A stretch of 64,000 bases of DNA, from contig CASDUP010000008.1 in the NCBI GenBank assembly GCA_949283955.1, positions 119,273 through 183,272 on the forward strand, read 5' to 3'. Numbering within the stretch: position 1 is the first letter of the stretch; each line of letters begins with the position of its first letter. The notes beneath the pieces were generated by a model. The model had not been told where the DNA came from and made no database searches. It worked only from the letters and a program-made list of their open reading frames with translations. Below, one piece after another: positions 54,042 through 63,070 of this stretch. Source of the DNA: an uncultured Verrucomicrobiota bacterium. Lineage in GTDB: Bacteria; Verrucomicrobiota; Verrucomicrobiia; Opitutales; Intestinicryptomonadaceae. A program made the translations under genes and the position numbers.

Positions 54042-55256
54042 ATGGTTAATCCGGAATTTTTGGAACAGGGCTTTAGATGGTACGGAGACCGCGATCCCGT
54101 AAGCCTCGAGTTTATCAGGCAGGCGGGCGCAGAGAGCGTCTTCACTTCTCTTCACGAAATTCCCTACGGAAAATTGTGGGAAAAGAAAGCCATAGCAGCG
54201 CGCAAAAAAACTCTCGAAAAAGCCGGGCTAAAATGGGGAGCCGTTGAGTCCCTTCCGGTTAGCGAAGATATAAAACTCGGTGCGGGAAATCGCGACGAGC
54301 ACATTTTCAACTACAAGGAGAGCTTAAAAAATCTCGGCGAGTGCGGAATAAAAATTGTAATATACAACTTCATGCCTGTTTTGGACTGGGTTCGTACCGA
54401 TTTGCATTACAGGCTGCCGGACGGCTCCACGTGCCTGCGCTTCGATCCGGTGCAGTTTGCGGCGTTTGAAATATTCATTCTAAAGCGTCCCGGGGCGGAG
54501 AGGGATTATTCTAAAAAACAGCTTGAGAAGGCGGAGAAATTTTTTGGCTTGCTATCGGCGACGGGGAAAAAGAAGTTTGAGAAGTCTATAATAGATACGT
54601 TTCCGGGCTGCAAAATGGGATTGAAAATTTCCGACGTCAGGAAAATGCTCGATTTGTATTCCGGTATTTCGGCAGCCTCCCTCGGAAAAAATCTGGATCT
54701 CTTCTTGAAAGAAGTCGTTCCGGTGGCGGAGAAATACGAAATAAAACTCGCTATACATCCCGACGATCCCCCATTCGGAATATTGGGTCTGCCCAGAATA
54801 GCGTCCAATCTTTCCGATTTTAAAAGAATAACCCGCTCGGTTGACAGTCCTTCCAACGGAGTGGCATTTTGCACGGGATCTCTGAGCGCGTCCCCGAAAA
54901 ATGACATTCCTAAAATGTTGAACGAACTTGAAGAGAGAGTGTTTGTGGCGCATCTTCGCAGCACCCAGAGGGACTCCGACGGAAGTTTCAAAGAATCCGG
55001 GCACATAGAGGGTTCCGTTCCGATGTTCGAGGTGGTTTCGAAACTTTTGGAGATGCAAGAAAAGAGGCTTGCCAAAGGGGGTGACAAAATACTGTTTCGC
55101 CCCGACCACGGAAGGGACATGGCAGACGACCTCTTAAAGCCCCCAACCGATAATCCCGGATATTCCTACATAGGCAGAATGAAGGGATTGGCCGAGCTTA
55201 GGGGACTTCAGTTTGGAATTTTAAAGTCGAGACGGACCGGGAAGCGGAAACTCTAA
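54042..55256 (+). CDS. uxuA: mannonate dehydratase UxuA
   Basis: A 404-residue TIM-barrel enzyme that dehydrates D-mannonate to 2-keto-3-deoxygluconate. Family segments are FRWYGDRDPVSLEFIRQAGA, HEIPYGKLW, YNFMPVLDWVRTDL, AIHPDDPPFGILGLPRI, FCTGSL and RPDHGRDM near the C-terminus. The histidine, cysteine and aspartate metal ligands are visible in these. It closes the operon. GGGAG lies 7 bases before the ATG. The stop overlaps the convergent antiporter gene by 4 bases. No kdgK or kdgA for the next steps is in the window. Confidence 0.95.
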   Translation: MVNPEFLEQGFRWYGDRDPVSLEFIRQAGAESVFTSLHEIPYGKLWEKKAIAARKKTLEKAGLKWGAVESLPVSEDIKLGAGNRDEHIFNYKESLKNLGECGIKIVIYNFMPVLDWVRTDLHYRLPDGSTCLRFDPVQFAAFEIFILKRPGAERDYSKKQLEKAEKFFGLLSATGKKKFEKSIIDTFPGCKMGLKISDVRKMLDLYSGISAASLGKNLDLFLKEVVPVAEKYEIKLAIHPDDPPFGILGLPRIASNLSDFKRITRSVDSPSNGVAFCTGSLSASPKNDIPKMLNELEERVFVAHLRSTQRDSDGSFKESGHIEGSVPMFEVVSKLLEMQEKRLAKGGDKILFRPDHGRDMADDLLKPPTDNPGYSYIGRMKGLAELRGLQFGILKSRRTGKRKL

Positions 55257-56749
55257 GCGTTCTTTTGTATGGTGTAGTTTTCGACTCCGAGCCTTGCGCA
55301 AGCAAGGCGAAGTTCCTCTTGGTTGTCGCTTATTATTAGAACCTTGTCTCCGGGGTACAAAACCGTGTTCCCTTTGGGAACTGAATACTTGCCGTCTCTC
55401 TTGAGCATTATTACGAGCGTCTTGTCCGGAAGGTTCAAGTTCTTTAAAGTGTTTCCATTTGCGAGGGCGGACTCGTTTATGTTTATTTCGGAAAGCGCGG
55501 ATTTTATCTCTTCGGGCAATTCAAGTCCGAATTCGTCTATCTTTTCCGGCTCGTCTTTTGCCACTCCGAGAAGGCTCGCCGCGAAATTCACGCTCATTCC
55601 CTGGACAACGAGGGAAAGTATGGTGATAAAAAACACCACGTTGAACATAGCCCTTGCGTTGTTGATTTCCGCAAGCAGAGGGTAGGTCGCGAAAATTATG
55701 GGCACTGCTCCCCTCAAACCCACCCACGATATGTACATTTTCGCCTTTTGGGAAAATCGCTTAAATGGAAAGATACAGGCGTACACCGCCAAAGGCCTTC
55801 CAAGAAAAATCATGAAAAATCCTATCGCGAGTGCGAAATAGGAGGCGTGCAGAAGCTCCTTCGGATTTACGAGCAAGCCGAGCGATACGAACATTACTAT
55901 CTGCCAAAGCCAGGCGAAATCCTCGAAGAACGAAGCCATAGTCTTTCTGTGGACCATTCTTTTGTTTCCCACCACGAGGCCTGCTAAATAGACTGCCAAA
56001 TATCCGTTTCCATCTATCGCGTTTGTAGCGGAGAAAGTGAAAAACACGCACGATATCAAAAGGACGGAGTATAGGGGGCGGTTGTCCAAATTTATCGTGT
56101 TTACAATCCATACGGTGGCGCGTCCCATGAGGTATCCGGCTATAGTTCCCACGGAAAGCTGCGTGACGAAATTCATTGCAAGATCCAAGCCGACTTTGTC
56201 TGTCTGAATGTACTGTATCAGAGCGAGAGTAAGCAGGTATGCCATTGGGTCGTTGCTTCCGCTTTCGAGTTCGAGAGTGGGTCGCAAATTTTCTTTTAGG
56301 AGCAGGCCTTTAGTTCGCAGCAGCGAAAACACCGACGCGGAGTCGGTTGACGACATTACCGCCGCTAGCAGGAGCGACTCCGGGAAAGAAAAGTCTATCT
56401 CGAAAAATCTCGCTGCCGCCCAAATGAAAGTTCCCACGATTCCCGCCGTAAGCACCACCCCGAAGGTTGCTAAAATTATTCCGGGAGCTATTACCGGGCG
56501 TATCTCGGAAATTTTCGTATCCATTCCGCCGGAGAACAGAATCGCGCTCAAAGCCATCATTCCTATGAATTGGGCGGTTTGGGCTGAGTCGAATTTCAAT
56601 CCGAATCCGTCCTGCCCCATTACCATTCCGACGCACAAAAACAAGAGCAGAGAGGGTATTCCAAACCTGTAGCTCATCTTGCTCATCAGAATGCTCACAA
56701 AGAGCATGAGCGATCCGACGATTAAAATGTTGTCTGAGCTTAATTCCAT
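55253..56749 (-). CDS. CPA1-type K+(Na+)/H+ antiporter with TrkA-C domain
   Basis: A 498-residue protein with about 12 transmembrane helices, LCVGMVMGQDGFGL near the start, SGGMDTK, and the ion-site region SSTDSASVFSLLR and ESGSNDPMAYLLTL, which hold the ND motif of cation/proton antiporters. The C-terminal 90 residues form a TrkA-C (RCK_C) domain, NLNLPDKTLVIMLKRDG...YPGDKVLIISD. This layout is that of NhaP2/CvrA. It is convergent with uxuA and follows the Sel1 gene by 38 bases on its own strand. Confidence 0.9.
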   Translation of the reverse strand: MELSSDNILIVGSLMLFVSILMSKMSYRFGIPSLLLFLCVGMVMGQDGFGLKFDSAQTAQFIGMMALSAILFSGGMDTKISEIRPVIAPGIILATFGVVLTAGIVGTFIWAAARFFEIDFSFPESLLLAAVMSSTDSASVFSLLRTKGLLLKENLRPTLELESGSNDPMAYLLTLALIQYIQTDKVGLDLAMNFVTQLSVGTIAGYLMGRATVWIVNTINLDNRPLYSVLLISCVFFTFSATNAIDGNGYLAVYLAGLVVGNKRMVHRKTMASFFEDFAWLWQIVMFVSLGLLVNPKELLHASYFALAIGFFMIFLGRPLAVYACIFPFKRFSQKAKMYISWVGLRGAVPIIFATYPLLAEINNARAMFNVVFFITILSLVVQGMSVNFAASLLGVAKDEPEKIDEFGLELPEEIKSALSEININESALANGNTLKNLNLPDKTLVIMLKRDGKYSVPKGNTVLYPGDKVLIISDNQEELRLACARLGVENYTIQKNA

Positions 56750-56787
56750 ATCCTTGGGAGGGGAGTCATTTTATAGTATCAAATTTT

Positions 56788-57867
56788 CTAAAAACGCTCC
56801 GCAAAATCTTTAAATTTTTCTGGGGCTGTTTCTCCGCCGGCTATATCCTTCGCCACAGACACGATATTTTCTATGGTTTGTTGGCTGTCTGGGTGTTTTT
56901 TTATTTCGTCCATATATTTTTCGCACCAGTAGAGAGCCTTTTCGGTATTTTTGTCTTTCCAGTAAATCCACGCCAAGTATTTTCGGGTGGAGCCGACAGC
57001 CGCCGGATTGCCGAGTTCGGCGTACTTTTCCAGATATTCTCTCGCTTTCTTTTCGTCAGTGGGAAATCCGTATTTGCCTCCTCCGTAGAGCGCGGATATT
57101 TGGGCGTAGTAGGCAGGATTTTTCTTGGCGAGTTTTTCGTAAATTTCCAATCCCATGCCGAAATTTTTAGAGACGTACTTTCCCCTCATGTACAGCGACG
57201 CGAGGTATTCCGAAGCGTCCGAATTTCCCGCGTCCGAAGCGGATTTTAACCAGTATATTCCCTCGGGCAGGTTTTTTTGAAAGCCATTTTCTCCCTTCAA
57301 AAGTCTCTTTGAAGTTTTAAACATGGAGGCCGAATTTCCATTCTTTGCCTCTTCGAACTCTACTTTTGCAAGTTTGTCCTTCCAATATTTTTCCCGCTCT
57401 GAGTCTCCCATCTTGGCCCGAACTTCTGCGCTTCTTTCCATGGCCTCTTTCAGCCCGTCTTCCGCTGCCGATTCAATCCAGTATAGTCCCCTCTGCCAAT
57501 CCCTCGGGAGCGTAAATCCGGCAAAGAAAGTGTTTCCCAACGCCCACTTGTCCGCGGGAGTTCCGTTGGTGGCGGCTTTTTCCCTCCACTTTATTGCCTC
57601 TTCGAAGTCCCTCTTTACGAACCTTCCCTCCCCGTAGATTATCCCGAGCCAGTTTTGAGCCGGGGCGAATCCGCTCTCGGCAGACTTTTTCAACCATTCT
57701 ATTCCCTCCGCTATCTTGTCCGGCTGATTCGTCTTTATCAATTCGGCTGCCATCGCTATCTGGGCCTTCGGGTCTCCGTCGCGGGCGGCTTTTAATATGT
57801 CCACGCCCCCGAGGGCGTTGAACATCGAGGCGAGAAAAAAAACGGAAAATGCAAGAAGAGTCTTCAT
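56788..57867 (-). CDS. secreted Sel1-repeat protein (second)
   Basis: A 359-residue protein with a signal peptide (about residues 1-21) and about seven Sel1-type repeats, such as DPKAQIAMAAELI, GFAPAQNWLGIIYGEG, DFEEAIKWREKAA and NSDASEYLASLYMRG. These repeats build a solenoid for protein contacts. It starts 7 bases after arnD, so it is co-transcribed with the arn-like pair and the antiporter. The longer frame to 57948 overlaps arnD and lacks a signal, so the ATG at 57867 is chosen. Confidence 0.85.
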   Translation of the reverse strand: MKTLLAFSVFFLASMFNALGGVDILKAARDGDPKAQIAMAAELIKTNQPDKIAEGIEWLKKSAESGFAPAQNWLGIIYGEGRFVKRDFEEAIKWREKAATNGTPADKWALGNTFFAGFTLPRDWQRGLYWIESAAEDGLKEAMERSAEVRAKMGDSEREKYWKDKLAKVEFEEAKNGNSASMFKTSKRLLKGENGFQKNLPEGIYWLKSASDAGNSDASEYLASLYMRGKYVSKNFGMGLEIYEKLAKKNPAYYAQISALYGGGKYGFPTDEKKAREYLEKYAELGNPAAVGSTRKYLAWIYWKDKNTEKALYWCEKYMDEIKKHPDSQQTIENIVSVAKDIAGGETAPEKFKDFAERF

Positions 57868-57874
57868 GGTAATT

Positions 57875-58762
57875 CTAACATTTTTGAACCGCGAGCAAAC
57901 CGCTCCTTCCCTCGAAGGGTTCCATGGAAATTTCGTTCGAAGGGACATTTCCTTTTTCGAGTATATTTCGGGCGAGCGCCTCGAGGGAGAAGAGCTCTAT
58001 CTTTAGTTCGGACACTTTTGTGAGAAAATTGTCGAACCACTCCATGTATTTCATTCCCTCGAGTTCGGCGTGCACTGTCATTACGGAAAATTCGGCTTTT
58101 TCCATTTCTTTCAGGTACACGTCGGAGACCTTCTCCATGGGGATTCGCCCGAGCAATTCGTCCAAAGTTGGCAGCGTTGTGGGAATTTGAAGCGTCTTAA
58201 AAACTCTTCCGCCGATTTTCGGGAAGAAGGGATATTTTCCCCTGCAGTCGGAGGCGTAGAGCATTTCGGCTTTGTCCTCCGCTTCTATTGCCGCTGACGA
58301 AATTTGCCATCCGGGCGCTCCGCATGTCTTCGGGGCAAATCCCATTATTTTTTCGAATTCGGCGCAAGCTTTCATGAACTCCGCCTCGACTTCGGTGTCG
58401 CGCATTTTGAACAGGCGGTTTTGCCACTTGTAGTGGTCCCACGAATGAACCCCGCATTCGAAGCCCGAGTCCCGAACCGACCTCATTATGTCCGGGCATT
58501 TTTTCGATATGACAGGAGCCGGAAGAATCGATCCGTACATGAGTGTTTTTAAGCCGTAGTTGCCTGCCACATTCGATCTGAGGCACTTTTTTACAAAACC
58601 CTTTTGGAAGATTCTCGAGAGCGATTTTCCGGTGTTGTCGGGCCCAAGCGAGAACAGGAAAGTAGCAGGGGCGCAGTGTTTTTTCAGCAGGCGTGCAAAA
58701 TTAGGAACGCCAGCCTGGGTACCCTTGTAGGTATCCACATCTATCTTTATGCCGAGTTTCAT
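57875..58762 (-). CDS. arnD: ArnD-like polysaccharide deacetylase (Ara4FN deformylase)
   Basis: A 295-residue deacetylase that matches ArnD closely: IKIDVDTYKGTQAGVPNFARLL with the catalytic aspartates, ATFLFSLGPDNTGKSLSR, RSNVAGNYGLKTLMYG, GVHSWDHYKWQNR with two metal histidines, SDCRGKYPF, TLPTLDELLGR and VHAELEG. ArnD removes the formyl group from undecaprenyl-phosphate 4-formamido-arabinose. It follows the arnA-like gene by 15 bases. The cysteine/proline pattern also fits no other NodB-family branch that I know. Confidence 0.9.
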   Translation of the reverse strand: MKLGIKIDVDTYKGTQAGVPNFARLLKKHCAPATFLFSLGPDNTGKSLSRIFQKGFVKKCLRSNVAGNYGLKTLMYGSILPAPVISKKCPDIMRSVRDSGFECGVHSWDHYKWQNRLFKMRDTEVEAEFMKACAEFEKIMGFAPKTCGAPGWQISSAAIEAEDKAEMLYASDCRGKYPFFPKIGGRVFKTLQIPTTLPTLDELLGRIPMEKVSDVYLKEMEKAEFSVMTVHAELEGMKYMEWFDNFLTKVSELKIELFSLEALARNILEKGNVPSNEISMEPFEGRSGLLAVQKC

Positions 58763-58777
58763 TTCGCTTTCTCTCCG

Positions 58778-59824
58778 CTATTGGGAGAGCTCGTAGTCCT
58801 TTCCGAGAAGGTGGTAGTCCAAAGTTAGTTTAAGTGCCGTGCGGAGGTCGGTAGTGGGTTTCCAGCCGAGTATTTTTTCGGCCCTCTTGACGGAGGGAAC
58901 CCTTCTTGGAACGTCCTGATAGCCTTTGCCGTAGTAGTCGTCTCCGGAAACTACTTCTATCTTCGCGTTCTTTGCAGCCTCGGCGTATTTGGGGTAGGTT
59001 CCGATTAGCTCGACGAGCATTTCGGCCAGTTCCCTTATCGAAAATTCCATGCCGGGATTTCCTATGTTAAATATTTCACCGTCCGCGCATCCGTTCTTGT
59101 TTTCTATTATTTTCAACAGGCATTCGATGCCGTCGTCTATGAACGTGAAACTTCTCTTCTGCTTTCCTCCGTCGACCAACTTCACGGGCTTTCCGTTTAT
59201 GATGTTGTGGGCAAACTGCGTCAGAACCCTCGACGATCCCTCTTTCGGATTGTTTATGTCGTCGAGCTTGGGGCCTATGAAATTGAAGGGGCGGAACAGA
59301 GTAAATTTGAGGTTTTCGTGTTTCCCGTACGCCCAGATAAGGCGATCGAGCATTTGTTTGATACAGGAGTAAATCCAGCGTTCCTTTGCGACCGGGCCGA
59401 GAGTCAGATTGGATTCGAACTCGTCGAACTCCGCGTCGGGGCAGAGGCCGTACACCTCCGACGTCGACGGGAACACTATTCTTTTGCTGTGCTTTACGCA
59501 CATCTTTACTACTTCCACATTGGATTCGAAGTCGAGCCTGTAAACCCTCAGAGGATCTTTCACGTACAGCGAGGGTGTGGCTATCGCTATTAGCGGAAGG
59601 ACGACGTCGCATTCTTTTATTGCCGATTCTATCCAGCCGGTTTCTTCGAGCGCGTTTCCCCTGTGGAAGGTGAAATTTTTTTCCTGGAGGCAATGGAGAA
59701 TTTTGGAATCCCCAAGATCCATTCCGAGAACCTTCCAATTAGTTCTTTTTAAAATTTTCCACGCCAGGGACGATCCTATAAATCCGTTCACCCCGAGAAT
59801 GAGTATTTTCTTTTCGCTATCCAT
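58778..59824 (-). CDS. arnA: UDP-glucuronate decarboxylase, ArnA C-terminal-domain type
   Basis: A 348-residue extended SDR that corresponds to the dehydrogenase half of ArnA. The cofactor motif is ILGVNGFIGSSLAW, then VVLPLIAIATPSLYVKDPLRV, SEVYG with the serine and glutamate used in decarboxylation, RWIYSCIKQMLDR with YxxxK, FRPFNFIGP and YYGKGYQDVPRRVPSV with the conserved arginine. In E. coli this half makes UDP-4-keto-pentose from UDP-glucuronate. The formyltransferase half is absent here, so it is a split form. The start is the ATG at 59824; a longer frame adds 17 residues. Confidence 0.9.
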   Translation of the reverse strand: MDSEKKILILGVNGFIGSSLAWKILKRTNWKVLGMDLGDSKILHCLQEKNFTFHRGNALEETGWIESAIKECDVVLPLIAIATPSLYVKDPLRVYRLDFESNVEVVKMCVKHSKRIVFPSTSEVYGLCPDAEFDEFESNLTLGPVAKERWIYSCIKQMLDRLIWAYGKHENLKFTLFRPFNFIGPKLDDINNPKEGSSRVLTQFAHNIINGKPVKLVDGGKQKRSFTFIDDGIECLLKIIENKNGCADGEIFNIGNPGMEFSIRELAEMLVELIGTYPKYAEAAKNAKIEVVSGDDYYGKGYQDVPRRVPSVKRAEKILGWKPTTDLRTALKLTLDYHLLGKDYELSQ

Positions 59825-59909
59825 CTTTAGTACGATATTTGCGAGACGATATTTTACGTTGGGCATTGTCGGCAAGCTTTTTTGCGCGCGCCCTTCCGGC
59901 CTCCAAAAA

Positions 59910-61052
59910 CTACAGAATCATGGATATGAATTCCGCGTTGTTTTTTGTTTGGGACATTCTTTCCACCAAAGTTTCCGCCGCGGCGTCCGTTTTGGATCCT
60001 GCCATAGCGCGGCGCAGAAATCCGGCGGCCTCGAGCTCCTTCGCGGAAAGAAGCAGTTCCTCACGCCTCGTTCCGGACGCCCCGAGATTTATTGCGGGCC
60101 AAATTCTAAGCTCGGCAACTTTTCTGTCCAAAACCATTTCCATGTTTCCGGTCCCCTTGAACTCCTGAAATATTAGGTCGTCCATTCTGGATCCGGTCTC
60201 GACAAGTGCCGAGGCGACTATCGTAAGGCTTCCGGCTTCCTCCGTGTTTCGGGCCGCCGAAAATATTTGCCTTGGCCTTTCCAAAGCCCTTATGTCCAAT
60301 CCCCCGCTCATCGTCCTTCCCCTGCCGGATTTCGCGGAGTTGTGGGCCCTCGACAGCCTCGTGAGGGAGTCCATGAGCAGAACGACGTCTTTTCCCGCCT
60401 CGACGAGATGTTTCGCTCGCTCTATGGCAAGATCCGATATTCTTATGTGGGTCTCCGTGTTTTCGTCGTTGCTTGAGGCGTAGATTTCGGCGGAGGGAAG
60501 GTCCATTCTGAAGTCCGTCACCTCCTCCGGGCGCTCGTCGACGAGCAGTATCATGAGATGGCATTCGGGGTGGTTTTCGAGAACCCCGTGGGCTATATCT
60601 TTTAGAAGGGTTGTCTTTCCCGTCCGGGGAGGAGCCACTATAAGGCCGCGTGTTCCCTTTCCTATCGGACAAAAAATATCCATCACGCGCGTGGTCATGC
60701 GCTCGTCTTTGGTTTCGAGCTTGAGCTTTTCCTCGGGGGCTATGCTTGTCAGCTGCTGAAACGAGGGCAGTTTTCTTCTCTCCATGCAGGGAACTCCGTC
60801 TATTGTCTCTATGAAGCGGACTTTGGGATTCGCGTGGCCCCCAGCTTGGTGGGCCTTGGCGACTATAAACTGCCCCTTTTTTACATTGAATCTGCGCACG
60901 AGCTCTTTCGGAACGTACGGATCCGTGGGGCGGGTTTTGCCTCCCCTCGATGGATCCAAAAGCACTCCGTTGTTGTTCGTGGTGGGAGCGAATATTCCCG
61001 AAACTTCGATTATTTCGAGAGCTCCGCGATTTTCCTGATTTTCATATTCCAT
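59910..61052 (-). CDS. rho: transcription termination factor Rho
   Basis: A 380-residue RNA-dependent ATPase. The cold-shock RNA-binding domain is ALEIIEVSGIFAPTTNNNGVLLDP, the P-loop is VAPPRTGKTTLLKDIA (about residues 140-155), the catalytic segment LLVDERPEEVTDFR follows, and the Q- and R-loops are SLTRLSRAHNSAKSGRGRTMSGGLD. At 380 residues it is shorter than E. coli Rho (419), because the N-terminal helical bundle is absent. Transcription of the arn-like genes probably continues from this gene or starts in the 85-base gap after it. Confidence 0.95.
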   Translation of the reverse strand: MEYENQENRGALEIIEVSGIFAPTTNNNGVLLDPSRGGKTRPTDPYVPKELVRRFNVKKGQFIVAKAHQAGGHANPKVRFIETIDGVPCMERRKLPSFQQLTSIAPEEKLKLETKDERMTTRVMDIFCPIGKGTRGLIVAPPRTGKTTLLKDIAHGVLENHPECHLMILLVDERPEEVTDFRMDLPSAEIYASSNDENTETHIRISDLAIERAKHLVEAGKDVVLLMDSLTRLSRAHNSAKSGRGRTMSGGLDIRALERPRQIFSAARNTEEAGSLTIVASALVETGSRMDDLIFQEFKGTGNMEMVLDRKVAELRIWPAINLGASGTRREELLLSAKELEAAGFLRRAMAGSKTDAAAETLVERMSQTKNNAEFISMIL

Positions 61053-61397
61053 ATATGCCTTTATCCTGTCCGACAGGGTATCGAGCTACGCGAATGGGCG
61101 AAACAAACACGCAAAATTTCCCAAAAAACATTCCGGAGTTCGACCTCTGCGAACCTTCCTCCACGCGCGCTTTTCGCCAAGCGTAAAAACACTGGAAGCG
61201 AGCGATACGAATTCCCCGCTTTCCCAGATTCCAGCCGAATTAACGCATATCCTCGGAACAGGCGCAAGCTTTTTGTTGCATTTTGATATATATTTGCCAG
61301 TTCGAATTGAGGGAATTTTTAACTTGAAAAAGAAATCTCTGTTTTATATCGAGTATGCAGTTAGAAGTTTTGTTTAAACGCAAGGAATGATGGAGAT
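61053..61397. other. divergent intergenic region rho / metallophosphoesterase
   Basis: 345 bases between divergent genes, holding both promoters. TTGAAA at 61324-61329 followed 15 bases later by TATATC is the best plus-strand candidate, but the spacing is short. I see no ORF, RNA gene or terminator. Confidence 0.4.
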
Positions 61398-62525
61398 ATG
61401 GATAGGAAAGGTTTTTTGATTAGGTTGGGCTTTGCGGCTGTTGCTTCCATTGCCGGATTAAAAAGTTTTGGAGAGACCAAGAAAAAGAAGAGGCGCAAGG
61501 ATTTCGGTTTGGAACCGGAGCTTGTGAATCCGGAGTCGACGTCGATTTTTTTCGTCGGGGATTTGCAGCGGTACACAAAGGACACGGTATTTCAGCCGGT
61601 TGCCGAGATGGTTTTCGCATGGATGTTGAAGCGGAGGGGTTATTTGAACTCAAAATGCGCTCTCTTTACCGGGGATTTCGTCGAAAATAACGAGTATTTC
61701 CCGAAGCCTAATTTTTACGAAGATGTCAGGGACAGCAAGGGTCAATGGGAGTTTATATCAAAACTGTTCGGACGCTTGGACGGCAAGATTCCGTATATAA
61801 CCTGCCCGGGGAATCACGATTACGGAATTCAGTGTTTTGAGAATAGGAATACTCATTTTAACGAAGTGTTCAAGGAGGGCAGAAATCCGCTCACCGACGG
61901 CATGTTGCTTGGAATGTTTCCGAACGCCTTTGGAAAGCTGACGAGGGAGAACGCCTGCTACGAGTTGAATTTGGGAGGCAAATGGGGAAGCGTCATAGTG
62001 TTTACGCTGGAATTTTGCCCGAGGGACGAAGTCCTTCAGATGGTTCACGATAAGTGCGTGGGAGATTTTGCCGACAAAAAAGTGTTTGTGCTTTTGCACG
62101 ACCACCTTCGAATGGACGGAAGCAGAACGAAGAAGCCCAAGTTCGACTACGTCAATGTAAATCCCAAGCCGGAGTTTAACGGCGGGGAGGACGTGTGGAA
62201 CAAGCTCATAAAAACGACGCCGAACATACGCCTCGTTTTGAATGGCCACGCATCTAAGAATACTACTCCGATAGACGACAATTCGTTCTTCCGTTCGGAC
62301 AAGAACGACGCCGGCAAAGATGTATTTTCGATGGTGTTTGCGCAGCACGGAAGGCCGTACGACGGGCACGGAGCGGACGGCTGGGTTAGGGTTCTAGAAT
62401 TTGATCCCGACGGGGAAACTGTTAGGGTGAGCACGTTCTCCCCCTATTTGTTTATGTCGATGGATTCGAAAGCCAGGTCCAGGCCTAAAAACGAAAAGAA
62501 CGAATTTTCGTTTAAGATACAATAG
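61398..62525 (+). CDS. exported calcineurin-like metallophosphoesterase (copy 1)
   Basis: A 375-residue exported phosphoesterase. The N-terminus MDRKGFLIRLGFAAVASIAG is Tat-like with an RK variant of the twin arginine. The metal motifs are FFVGDLQ (where DxH becomes DLQ), TGDFVENNEY, CPGNHDYG, LLHDHL and NGHASK. The last histidine of the usual GHxH is replaced, so one metal ligand may be missing. The family hydrolyses phosphate mono- or diesters; the substrate is unknown. A close paralogue follows 545 bases later. Confidence 0.8.
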   Translation: MDRKGFLIRLGFAAVASIAGLKSFGETKKKKRRKDFGLEPELVNPESTSIFFVGDLQRYTKDTVFQPVAEMVFAWMLKRRGYLNSKCALFTGDFVENNEYFPKPNFYEDVRDSKGQWEFISKLFGRLDGKIPYITCPGNHDYGIQCFENRNTHFNEVFKEGRNPLTDGMLLGMFPNAFGKLTRENACYELNLGGKWGSVIVFTLEFCPRDEVLQMVHDKCVGDFADKKVFVLLHDHLRMDGSRTKKPKFDYVNVNPKPEFNGGEDVWNKLIKTTPNIRLVLNGHASKNTTPIDDNSFFRSDKNDAGKDVFSMVFAQHGRPYDGHGADGWVRVLEFDPDGETVRVSTFSPYLFMSMDSKARSRPKNEKNEFSFKIQ

Positions 62526-63070
62526 CTTGGAACCGGATTTTCCTTTGCGTAGGGGCGGACTTTCTTGGATTCTTCCCTTCGAGTTTTTGCATGTTTGTTT
62601 TTTCGAGTGCGGATAAGCTTTTTTTCGGCTTAGTTTATCCGCGCTCTTGCATTTCGGGAAGTCCCAGAAACCGTGATTCTTGAAGTGGTGCCTATCATGC
62701 GTTGCATCTAGGGAGCTTCCAGAAACATATTCCAATCTATCCGCATTCTTTTGCGGAGAGCATTTCGCCTATCGAATGCGGAATATGAATCGCAAGAAAA
62801 ACAAACTTCTTTTGGAAAAGAGAAGATCGGAAGGGAAAAAGAAGAATAAAAATTGTACCGCGCAATTTTTGAAGGGCGGACAAAGGTTAAAAGTTTTTTT
62901 TGGAAAATTTTCCCGGATTTACTTTCATTCGCCAATTTTTCAAAAACAAAAAATTCCCGACGATTTTTTGGCATTTGCATTCCGATTCTATAATTGGAAT
63001 TTTTCTCATATTTTGGTTGAAATATTCAATACGTGTTTCTAATTTAAAACACTGTTGTATTTTACTATTT
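62526..63070. repeat. intergenic region with two related inverted repeats
   Basis: 545 bases between the two metallophosphoesterase genes. GAGTGCGGATAA (62605-62616) faces TTATCCGCGCTC (62635-62646), and TCCGCATTC (62740-62748) faces GAATGCGGA (62774-62782). The arms of the two repeats are related: TATCCGC or its complement occurs in three of the four. No T-run follows, so neither is a standard terminator. I see no coding frame with protein-like content. Confidence 0.55.

Noticed and set aside
62394..62735. Minus-strand frame in the region after the first metallophosphoesterase
   Set aside because: It overlaps the 3' end of a clear gene and includes the hairpin; composition is not protein-like.
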